Part shown: positions 23,468 through 32,305 of the stretch, piece by piece | How positions within the stretch are numbered: position 1 is the stretch's first letter | How the letters are laid out: every line of letters begins with the position of its first letter | Origin: Lachnospiraceae bacterium | GTDB taxonomy: Bacteria; Bacillota; Clostridia; Lachnospirales; Lachnospiraceae | Reading direction: 5' to 3' | Assembly: GCA_023663945.1 (NCBI GenBank) | Contig: JAMPGL010000042.1 | Coordinates: forward strand, 1 to 32,305 | DNA: 32,305 nucleotides | Notes under the pieces: model-generated | Database searches by the model: none | Told to the model about the DNA's origin: nothing | Seen by the model: only the letters and a program-made list of their open reading frames with translations | Made by a program: the position numbers and the translations under genes

Positions 23468-23496
23468 TTGGGTTTTTGATAAGCTATTGTTAGAAT
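23468..23496 (+). promoter_or_regulatory. Possible promoter of the beta-glucoside operon
   Basis: TTGGGT (23468-23473) and TAGAAT (23491-23496) are separated by 17 bases. A better -35, TTGACA at 23457-23462, has only TAAGCT at the right distance. Which is used cannot be told. No clear antiterminator target or catabolite-responsive site was found in the 129 bp between the ATPase and the glucosidase. Confidence 0.4.
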
Positions 23497-23545
23497 GTAC
23501 TTTAGAAAGCGTGATTACAGAAATATTAAGGAGGGATGACTTTAA

Positions 23546-24985
<1,440 letters not shown>

Positions 24986-25010
24986 CAGCACGGAATTTAC
25001 CAAAGAATAG

Positions 25011-26972
<1,962 letters not shown>

Positions 26973-26991
26973 GAGTAATTAATGAACAGAC

Positions 26992-27105
26992 GGGGCTGTC
27001 GCAATAAGCAAAGCGCATACAATATAGGGACATTTTACAGAATGCAATCAACTATATATTGTATGGCTTGGTCTTAATGCGACAGCCTCTATGCAATTTT
27101 TATAA
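26992..27105 (+). terminator. Long imperfect inverted repeat / terminator after the PTS gene
   Basis: GGCTGTCGCA (26994-27003) pairs with TGCGACAGCC (27078-27087). Inside it CATACAATATA (27016-27026) pairs with TATATTGTATG (27055-27065), leaving a short A/T-rich loop region. ATTTTTATAATTT follows after a few bases. It probably ends the beta-glucoside operon. The two nested perfect arms over 94 bases are larger than a typical terminator and could also mark a small MITE-like insertion. Confidence 0.6.
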
Positions 27106-27129
27106 TTTAAGCGGAGGGATGTCATATCC

Positions 27130-27453
27130 ATGTACAAGAATATTGAAAAGCAAGTGAGCCTTAGACTGAAGGATTTGGTTGAATATCAAAAGGGACAGGT
27201 GGTTAGTAAAACATTAGTTCAGAATGAACAGGTCAGCATGACGATTTTTTCTTTTGATAAGGGAGAGGAAATCTCCACCCATGCATCGGGAGGAGATGCA
27301 ATGGTGACGGTGTTAGAAGGTACAGGAAGATTTACCGTAGGCGGTGAAGTGTTTCTTTTGGGAGAGGGAGAGACTCTGGTTATGCCAAAAGATATCCCCC
27401 ATGCGGTGTACGGAGAGGAAGCATTTAAAATGCAGCTTACGGTTTCGTTTTAA
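27130..27453 (+). CDS. Cupin domain protein
   Basis: A 107-residue single-cupin protein, cytoplasmic. Cupin motif 1 is visible near HASGGDAMVTVLEGTGRFTVGG (about 57-78) and motif 2 near LVMPKDIPHAV (about 86-96). Of the usual metal ligands, His57 and His94 can be seen. Such small cupins have varied roles (isomerases, sensors); no specific one can be assigned. A GGAGGG site precedes the ATG by about 13 bases. It is followed after 24 bp by a HIT protein gene in the same direction and probably shares its transcript. Confidence 0.88.
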   Translation: MYKNIEKQVSLRLKDLVEYQKGQVVSKTLVQNEQVSMTIFSFDKGEEISTHASGGDAMVTVLEGTGRFTVGGEVFLLGEGETLVMPKDIPHAVYGEEAFKMQLTVSF

Positions 27454-27477
27454 TTCAAATTAAGGAGGAAGGCAGAG

Positions 27478-27897
27478 ATGAAGGATTTAAGTTGTGGGTA
27501 TTGTCAGGGCGGAGAACTGCTTGCTAAGTTTGGGATTAAAATCTGTGATCTGGATGTGAGCCAGTTAATTTTATTCAAGGAACAAAGCAAGCCGGGAAGA
27601 TGCATTGTGGCATATAAGGATCATGTCAGTGAGATTGTGGATATTAGCGAGGAGGAAAGGAACCGTTTTTTCGCGGATGTCACCAGAGCGGCTAAGGCGA
27701 TTCATAAGGCGTTTGCGCCGGATAAGCTCAATTATGGCGCTTACGGCGATACAGGATGCCATCTGCATATGCATTTGGTTCCCAAGTATAAAGGACAGGA
27801 TGAGTGGGGCGGCGTATTTCAGATGAACCCTGACAAAAAGTACTTAAGCGAAGAGGAATATGAGGAAATGATTGAGAAAATAAAGGAATGTCTGTAA
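27478..27897 (+). CDS. HIT family nucleotide hydrolase/transferase
   Basis: A 139-residue HIT-superfamily protein. The catalytic triad motif HLHMHLV is at 95-101 (His95, His97, His99). The N-terminal CGYC (6-9) is a possible zinc-binding pair. The family hydrolyses adenosine phosphoramidates or dinucleoside polyphosphates in the cytosol. AAGGAGGAAGG precedes the ATG. It ends the cupin-HIT unit, with a terminator at 27951. Length is normal. Confidence 0.92.
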   Translation: MKDLSCGYCQGGELLAKFGIKICDLDVSQLILFKEQSKPGRCIVAYKDHVSEIVDISEEERNRFFADVTRAAKAIHKAFAPDKLNYGAYGDTGCHLHMHLVPKYKGQDEWGGVFQMNPDKKYLSEEEYEEMIEKIKECL

Positions 27898-27950
27898 CCG
27901 GAATAATTAGGTAAGATGAATAGTAATTCTCTGATGGTATGTGATGGGAT

Positions 27951-27985
27951 ACCCCATGTGCTGATAGTGGTGCATGGGGTGTTTT
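27951..27985 (+). terminator. Hairpin terminator after the HIT gene
   Basis: ACCCCATG (27951-27958) pairs with CATGGGGT (27973-27980) over 8 bp, followed by GTTTT. It separates the cupin-HIT unit from the oxidoreductase at 28066. Confidence 0.8.
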
Positions 27986-28065
27986 AATAAAATGGAAAAC
28001 AGATAAAGGAAACGTGGGGAAGTGAATGCCTGCTGCAAAAAGGAAAAGAGAGGAGATATGAGTTT

Positions 28066-28647
28066 ATGAAAAAAATACTCGTCATACAGGGCGGCGGAAG
28101 ACCGAAAGGGAACACCGCACAGCTTGTGGAACATTTCATAGGGGGAGCGGAAGAAGCAGGGAACAAGGTGGAGCTGTTCTCCCTTTTAAAAAATGAAGTA
28201 AAGGGCTGTCTTGGCTGTAATGCCTGCCGTTATGGAAAACCATGCATCCAGAAAGATTCCTTTAATGAAATTGTGCCTAAGATTAAAAATGCAGACTGTA
28301 TTGTCTTTGCATCACCCTTATATTTTTGGACCATTTCATCTAAGATAAAGGCATTTATAGAACGGTTTTACTGTATCGCAGAGGAGGATGTCAATCCGCC
28401 GCTTGGAAGGTATGAAAAATATCCGGTGGGGGACTGCGCTCTGCTGATGACTTCCGCAGATAACTTCTTTTGGACGTTTGAACAGGCAGTCTCCTATTAT
28501 CAATTTACTCTGATTAATTACATAGGATTTCATGACAAAGGGATGCTTCTTGCAGGGGGATGTGGCGACACCAATGGGAAACCGCAGATTGACAGGACAG
28601 ATTATTTAAGACAGGCATATGAATTTGGAAAGAAAATCTATCCCTAA
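28066..28647 (+). CDS. Flavodoxin-like NAD(P)H-dependent oxidoreductase with Cys motif
   Basis: A 193-residue flavodoxin-fold reductase. The FMN loop is GGGRPKGNTAQLV (about 9-21). The Cys motif CLGCNACRYGKPC (about 46-58; CX2CX2CX5C) can bind an iron-sulfur cluster. ASPLYFWTISSKIKAF (about 86-101) contacts the flavin. It is related in fold to the protein at 20334 but clearly different in sequence. An AGAGGAGA site lies upstream of the ATG. It appears to be a single-gene unit; the 244 bp after it hold no ORF, only a short CTGAA/TTCAG palindrome near 28803 and A/T-rich promoter-like stretches. Confidence 0.9.
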   Translation: MKKILVIQGGGRPKGNTAQLVEHFIGGAEEAGNKVELFSLLKNEVKGCLGCNACRYGKPCIQKDSFNEIVPKIKNADCIVFASPLYFWTISSKIKAFIERFYCIAEEDVNPPLGRYEKYPVGDCALLMTSADNFFWTFEQAVSYYQFTLINYIGFHDKGMLLAGGCGDTNGKPQIDRTDYLRQAYEFGKKIYP

Positions 28648-28891
28648 AACACGGGCATTAGAGAAAAAGGATGCAACAATAGTGAAGATAGTGGAAAATG
28701 GACATGAAAATAAATTTATAATGGCTATTTAGAATGCGCTGCGCTATACTATCTTAATATACGGAAATGAAAAACAGGCTGAAGCAATTGATGTCAGAGT
28801 ATCCTGAAATACTTCAGATGTATGCTTTTACCATAATTTTGGACAGTGATTTCAGTGACTGATAGTGTAAATGTTGGAGGGATAGCGGCTT

Positions 28892-30136
28892 ATGAAATTA
28901 GATTTGACGGATATGCTTTGTGCCTTGTCATTTGCATTAGACAAGGTAGAAATAGAACTATTGGGATTGGATACCGGTCACAGTAAGCGTGTGGCAGGTC
29001 TTGCATTGTTAATGGGAAAAGAGGCAGGGTTTGCAGGAGAAGAATTGAGAGATTTTGTAGGATGTTGTATACTGCATGACAATGCTTTGACAGAGTTTAT
29101 CCATGAGGAACTGTCAAATCGTTTCGAGCCGCAGGATTTGGCCATGCAGTTTTCTGACATAACCGTATTGGCGGGGGCAGAGATGAATTGCCGCCATTGT
29201 GTGATTGGAGAGCAGAATATCCGCTTGCTGCCGTTTCGTACAGATGTAAAGGATATCATTCTTTACCATCACGAGAATGCAGATGGTTCCGGGGCATTGG
29301 GCAAAACAGACTCAGAAACCACATTGAAATCTCAGATTTTACATTTGGCAGATGTCATTGATATGACAAGCCGGCTGAATGGAATGGCAATCACAGAGTT
29401 TGAGGAGCTCCGCAGGTGGGTACGGAAGCAGTCAGGAGGTTTGTTTTCTGGTGATGCCGTGGAATTATTCCTTAGAGCTGTGAATTTTGACAGATTACTG
29501 GATATGCAGGAAGGAGATGCCCTGACCTATTTCCAAGAGGAAATTGAAACAACATTTTATGATTATTCTGACGGGGAAATTAGAAATATTGCAGGACTGT
29601 TTGCAAAAATAGTGGATTATAAATCAGCATTTACACAGGCACATTCAAGGGGAGTGGCAGAAAAAGCGGAAGTGATGGCACATTATTATGGATTTGACAG
29701 GGAAAAAGCAATCCGTTACTATTTTGCAGGGGCAATGCATGATATCGGTAAGCTGGTGATTTCTAATGACATTTTGGAAAAGCCGGGAAAGCTCAGCGAT
29801 AATGAATTTGCGGAAATGAAAAATCATGCTGCTGCCACCCATTACATACTGTGTCAGATAAAGGGGATTTCTGATATCGTGAAATGGGCTTCTAATCATC
29901 ACGAAAAACTAAATGGAACGGGCTATCCGCAGGGACTGACAGAGCAAGATTTAAGCTTTGAGGAGCGGCTGATGACCTGCATTGATATTTATCAGGCACT
30001 GACGGAAAAAAGACCGTACAAAGATGGCATGTCTCATGAACAGGCTATTTCCATTATGTCAGATATGGCAAATAATGGTGAAATTAGTCAAAAGATTGTA
30101 CAGGATATGAGTGCTGCAATGGGGACATGTAAATAA
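28892..30136 (+). CDS. Tandem HD-GYP-like protein (first domain degenerate)
   Basis: A 414-residue protein with two HD-type domains and no membrane helix or receiver. Domain 1 (about 5-185) keeps GHS (His30), LHD (His62/Asp63) and HHENADGSGALG (126-137), but lacks the Tyr-Pro of the GYP motif. Domain 2 (about 225-410) has H251, MHDIGK (His283/Asp284) and a full HHEKLNGTGYP (336-346), so it is likely the active one. HD-GYP domains hydrolyse cyclic di-GMP or related dinucleotides with two or three metal ions. The first domain may be regulatory. GGAGGG precedes the ATG. No GGDEF partner is in the window. The mobile-element remnants begin right after it. Confidence 0.9.
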   Translation: MKLDLTDMLCALSFALDKVEIELLGLDTGHSKRVAGLALLMGKEAGFAGEELRDFVGCCILHDNALTEFIHEELSNRFEPQDLAMQFSDITVLAGAEMNCRHCVIGEQNIRLLPFRTDVKDIILYHHENADGSGALGKTDSETTLKSQILHLADVIDMTSRLNGMAITEFEELRRWVRKQSGGLFSGDAVELFLRAVNFDRLLDMQEGDALTYFQEEIETTFYDYSDGEIRNIAGLFAKIVDYKSAFTQAHSRGVAEKAEVMAHYYGFDREKAIRYYFAGAMHDIGKLVISNDILEKPGKLSDNEFAEMKNHAAATHYILCQIKGISDIVKWASNHHEKLNGTGYPQGLTEQDLSFEERLMTCIDIYQALTEKRPYKDGMSHEQAISIMSDMANNGEISQKIVQDMSAAMGTCK

Positions 30137-30151
30137 ATACTATCATAGCAG

Positions 30152-30268
30152 ATGAACTATGCGGCAAGATACGAAGGCATGACACCGGCGGAGATTGTGG
30201 CAGATACGAAAGCCGGTGCGGCGGAGTTCCTTGAAATAATGAAGAAGCGCAAACTTATGAAAGTATAA
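30152..30268 (+). pseudogene. Truncated duplicate of the antitoxin-like gene at 31309
   Basis: A 38-codon open frame (MNYAARYEGMTPAEIV...) matches the last 36 or so residues of the 61-residue protein at 31309 with one or two substitutions. The homology continues past the stop into the shared terminator. The 5' half of the gene (EISERFDLDDIRKIRE part) and any ribosome site are missing. It is a decayed second copy of the antitoxin end of a toxin-antitoxin locus; no toxin precedes it. Confidence 0.85.
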
Positions 30269-30289
30269 GCACCTTTATAAGGATTGAAA

Positions 30290-30321
30290 CACACTTAAAT
30301 ACAGCTTTAGGTGTGGTTTTT
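30290..30321 (+). terminator. Terminator copy shared with the 31309 gene
   Basis: CACAC (30290-30294) pairs with GTGTG (30311-30315), with a T-run following. The same sequence, better preserved, follows the intact gene at 31513. It directly abuts the start of repeat copy C. Confidence 0.6.
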
Positions 30322-30419
30322 ATTCCCGCGAGCAACGAGTCAAAGTCATGCTTGCATGACCTTGACGACTGCCGCGAGGGTCTAATACCCCGTCAGCTTG
30401 CTACGGGGTATTTGACTCC
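30320..30419 (+). repeat. Structured intergenic repeat, copy C
   Basis: Third copy, virtually identical to copy A apart from lacking the 31-base extra module. Hairpin GTCATGC/GCATGAC lies at 30345-30351 with 30354-30360; terminal hairpin ACCCCGT/ACGGGGT at 30387-30393 with 30403-30409; GAGTCAAA (30337-30344) can pair with TTTGACTC (30411-30418). It sits exactly between a terminator and a gene fragment whose 5' part is missing, so it marks a rearrangement junction or insertion. Confidence 0.87.
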
Positions 30420-30421
30420 TA

Positions 30422-30640
30422 CAACGGTATGGCTTCCGGGAAGTGTTCACGCGGTATATGCGGAGCATTTTTCGGAATAAAGCGCTTGTGTTCCAGTCCA
30501 GCGGCTACCGCGAAATGAGGGCGGAGATTAAGGCAAAGGAGGAAGCGGAAAAACGGGCGGCGGCAAGGAAAGCGAAAGGAGGAAGGAGCATATGGCTACG
30601 GAGGAAAGGAAAAGAAACGTTTACGACGTGGAAGAGATAA
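30422..30640 (+). pseudogene. C-terminal fragment of an unidentified gene, cut at repeat copy C
   Basis: An open frame running from the repeat edge encodes about 72 residues (RYGFREVFTRYMRS..., then a Lys/Ala/Glu-rich helix EIKAKEEAEKRAAARKAKGG) without a proper start or ribosome site. An in-frame stop lies inside the repeat at 30413. The composition is that of a genuine protein C-terminus, not random sequence. Its 3' end overlaps the start of the next gene, whose ribosome site lies within it, as is usual inside an operon. The parent protein was not identified. Confidence 0.45.
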
Positions 30641-30765
30641 AGATAGAGGGGCTTGAACCCACGCCGGAAATGAAGGAACTGCTGGAAAGGGAAAAGCGCG
30701 GGGAAATCACGAAAAAAGAGATACGGGAGATATTTAACAGACGGGGCTATACTATGAAAGCTTAA
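30592..30765 (+). CDS. Small antitoxin-like protein (VbhA-like?)
   Basis: A 57-residue acidic/basic protein starting at the ATG at 30592 after an AAAGGAGGAAGGAG site. Residues about 10-47 read VYDVEEIKIEGLEPTPEMKELLEREKRGEI, which resembles the short antitoxin VbhA type that blocks Fic toxins (an EG followed by a PSPE/PTPE turn and a GEI helix). The exact inhibitory motif (Ser/Thr four residues before the Glu) is not present and no Fic gene follows, so the assignment is tentative. It overlaps the preceding gene fragment and may be an orphan left from the same mobile element. Confidence 0.5.
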   Translation: MATEERKRNVYDVEEIKIEGLEPTPEMKELLEREKRGEITKKEIREIFNRRGYTMKA

Positions 30766-30827
30766 CTATCTGCTTTTATTTGGAAATATATATGGTAAAA
30801 ATAAGCAAGCCGGAAGGAGGACAGCAC

Positions 30828-31334
30828 ATGAATAAGATAAAGGTATATCTGGATACATCAGTGATCAGTTACCTTGACCAGCAGGATGCGCCCGAAAGAA
30901 TGAAGGAAACGCAGGAGATATGGGAATTGTTTAAAGAAGGACGGTATGATATTTATATTTCTGATGTGGTGGTGTATGAGATTAATAAATGCAGTGAGGA
31001 AAAACGGGAAACTCTGTTGGAATATTTGGACCAGATAGAGTATAATATAATTGAAACAGATGAAGACACCGTAAACCTTGCCGAGAAGTTTATTGACTTT
31101 GGATTCTTAAAAAGAAAAAGTTATGACGACTGCAGGCATATAGCGGCGGCAATCCTTGCAGGATGCGATTTTATCATTTCATGGAATTTTAAGCATATCG
31201 TCAATGTTAAGACAATCCGGGGGATAAAAGCTATCACAACCTATGAGGGCTACAAAGATTTAATGATCTACCCGCCATCGGCATTACTGGAAGAGGAGGA
31301 TGAAGATTATGGCAGTAATGATAAAGGAACCTGA
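30828..31334 (+). CDS. PIN-domain toxin-like ribonuclease
   Basis: A 168-residue PIN-domain protein. Acidic site: Asp9 in VYLDTSVIS, Glu51 in VVVYEIN, Asp101 in KSYDDCRHIAAA, and Asn120 in IISWNFKHI, the standard order for a VapC-like metal-dependent RNase. The ATG at 30828 follows GGAGGACAG; earlier in-frame Met codons (30780, 30792) lack a site. The downstream 61-residue gene overlaps it by 26 bp and is the probable antitoxin, so this is a toxin-first pair. All catalytic residues are present, so it should be functional. Confidence 0.87.
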   Translation: MNKIKVYLDTSVISYLDQQDAPERMKETQEIWELFKEGRYDIYISDVVVYEINKCSEEKRETLLEYLDQIEYNIIETDEDTVNLAEKFIDFGFLKRKSYDDCRHIAAAILAGCDFIISWNFKHIVNVKTIRGIKAITTYEGYKDLMIYPPSALLEEEDEDYGSNDKGT

Positions 31335-31494
31335 GATCAGTGAGCGTTTTGATCTGGATGACATCAGGAAGATACGCGAATACAATGCGGCAAGATACGA
31401 GGGCATGACACCGGCGGAAATTGTGGCTGATACGAAAGCCGGTGCAGCGGAGCTTCTTGAAATAATGAAGAAACGCAAACTTATGAAAGTATAA
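31309..31494 (+). CDS. Probable antitoxin partner of the PIN protein
   Basis: A 61-residue protein: EPEISERFDLDDIRKIREYN, then AARYEGMTPAEIVADTKAGAAELLEIMKKRK. The helical C-terminal half is the kind of small element that wraps the toxin. The gene overlaps the end of the PIN gene by 26 bp, which suggests coupled translation. I chose the ATG at 31309 because AGGAGG (around 31294-31300) is about 9 bases upstream; the ATG at 31300 sits on the site itself. Its 3' part and terminator are duplicated at 30152. DNA-binding ability is not visible, so autoregulation is unknown. Confidence 0.8.
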   Translation: MAVMIKEPEISERFDLDDIRKIREYNAARYEGMTPAEIVADTKAGAAELLEIMKKRKLMKV

Positions 31495-31512
31495 ATATTT
31501 TTTTAGGATTGG

Positions 31513-31548
31513 AACACACTTAAATACAGCTTTTAGGTGTGTTTTTTA
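31513..31548 (+). terminator. Terminator of the toxin-antitoxin pair
   Basis: AACACAC (31513-31519) pairs with GTGTGTT (31537-31543), followed by a run of T. It is the intact version of the copy at 30290. Confidence 0.75.
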
Positions 31549-31659
31549 TTGGGATTTTTCATCATACAGCCAGCCCGGAATGGAACAGCACAAAAGAAAC
31601 ATTCAGAAAATGTTGAGAGATTTCGCTTAATCAATTAGAAGCATACAACAATCATCAGA

Positions 31660-31693
31660 CCCGGAAGGGAGTGCGGAAAGCCCCCTTGCCGGG
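31660..31693 (+). other. GC-rich hairpin in the mobile-element remnant
   Basis: CCCGG (31660-31664) pairs with CCGGG (31689-31693), with AGGG/CCCCT-type pairing inside, followed by ATTTTCT. It may be a weak terminator. The rest of the stretch 31549-31781 contains no gene that I can support. Confidence 0.4.
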
Positions 31694-31781
31694 ATTTTCT
31701 GCATATGGGGAATAGACAGCGAAAAAATGAGATGCAGTTTCAGTCTCCATCCCTTCCGGCAGAAAGGAAGGAGCAGACAGA

Positions 31782-31979
31782 TTGAGATTATTTCAGGACA
31801 AATTTTCTATCTACAAAAAGGCTGGGGAGCCTTTGTATAAAACCCCGAAGAGCGTGCAGGAGTGCATAGAGCTTCTTAAAGTAGCGCCAGACGGCATCTT
31901 TGAGGTGGCGGATAACCGCTACAGCAAAAGCTACCTGTTTTCGGACGTGAACTACAACACCACCAGCGAAGGGGAGTAG
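31782..31979 (+). pseudogene. N-terminal fragment of a VirB4/TraE-like conjugation ATPase
   Basis: Sixty-five codons from a TTG with a GGAAGGAG site upstream. The segment KTPKSVQECIELLKVAPDGIFEV followed by YSKSYLFSDVNYNTTSE matches the start of VirB4-like ATPases of Tn916/Tn1549-type integrative elements, normally about 800 residues. A stop comes right after SEGE; the ATPase domains are absent. So it is a remnant of a conjugative transposon. The in-frame text after the stop (GIEQERYLTM) could belong either to this protein or to the recombinase that follows. Confidence 0.65.
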
Positions 31980-31983
31980 GGGA

Positions 31984-32256
31984 TTGAGCAGGAGCGGTAT
32001 CTTACCATGTAAGAAATACCGCAACTCTCCGGCACTCTTTATCCTTTGCGGAACTGGTTTGCGGTTAGGAGAATTACTTGCCTTAAAATGGAGCAAGATT
32101 GACCTTGAACACAGGACAATTAAGATTGAGAGGACGCAGACGGAGTACACTGACTATGACACCAATTCCAAGATTTATGAGGAAAGCACCCCGAAAAACA
32201 AAACTTCCCGCAGAACCATAGTCATCAATGATTTTACCTATAAATGGCTGATATGA
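31984..32256 (+). pseudogene. Fragment of a tyrosine recombinase (integrase)
   Basis: The frame encodes KYRNSPALFILCGTGLRLGELLALKW (about residues 11-36), the first catalytic box with its Arg, then IDLEHRTIKIERTQ and STPKNKTSRRTIVIND with the beta-hairpin Lys region. This is typical of integrases of Tn916/Tn1549-like elements. The N-terminal arm and core-binding domains, the HxxR box and the catalytic Tyr are missing, and a stop follows at KWLI. A frameshift near 32011 seems likely, since EQERYLTM in another frame would join naturally. It is inactive. Confidence 0.75.
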
Positions 32257-32305
32257 AGCACTTTTTTATCCTGGTATTTCTCATACAGCTCCGGAAAGTT
32301 CTCTC

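Noticed and set aside
23507-23523. Catabolite-responsive (cre) site before the glucosidase gene
   Set aside because: A sequence around AGAAAGCGTGATTACA has too many mismatches to the cre consensus.

Overview
The window looks like the chromosome of an anaerobic Firmicute, most likely a gut Lachnospiraceae relative (inference). Reasons: strong GGAGG-type ribosome binding sites, a feoA-feoA-feoB operon ending in a short Cys-rich FeoB-associated protein, a VTC/DUF4956/CotH cassette, a DUF1848 protein, an ABC_sub_bind-type transporter and a beta-glucoside PTS. No rRNA, tRNA or CRISPR array was seen.

Layout. Positions 1-6150 hold a minus-strand pair (DtxR/MntR-type metalloregulator and serine hydrolase), then a NUDIX hydrolase, a DUF1848 protein, an unknown protein, a second alpha/beta hydrolase and an Rpn/PD-(D/E)XK nuclease-like gene. 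A compact multi-hairpin element of unknown class precedes the Rpn gene. Positions 6207-9223 are the ferrous iron uptake operon. Positions 9627-13322 hold a LytTR regulator with a small partner gene, then a substrate-binding protein/permease/ATPase ABC operon. Positions 13626-17196 hold a small unknown gene and the polyphosphate polymerase (VTC), DUF4956 membrane protein and CotH kinase operon. Positions 17426-21901 encode a MATE exporter, a TM-helix/mechanosensitive-type membrane protein, an iron-sulfur flavodoxin-like protein and a 1-phosphofructokinase-type sugar kinase. Positions 22091-23419 encode an AAA/DUF4143 ATPase preceded by a 33-bp tandem repeat. Positions 23549-26972 are a beta-glucoside uptake pair (GH1 6-phospho-beta-glucosidase and PTS IIBCA). 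Then come a cupin, a HIT protein, an NAD(P)H oxidoreductase and a tandem HD-GYP protein.

From about 30140 to the right edge the DNA is a graveyard of mobile-element parts: a truncated duplicate antitoxin, a gene fragment cut by an intergenic repeat, an orphan antitoxin-like gene, an intact PIN toxin/antitoxin pair, a VirB4-like N-terminal fragment and a tyrosine-recombinase fragment.

The most notable undescribed signals are: (i) a roughly 100-130 bp structured repeat present three times (9323, 13350, 30320) with compensatory stem changes; (ii) the multi-hairpin element at 4874-4981; (iii) the 33-bp repeat upstream of the AAA ATPase, whose units each carry a nine-codon mini-ORF or a variant of it in the frame of the downstream gene; and (iv) the metabolically suggestive polyphosphate/CotH operon. 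None could be compared with databases here.
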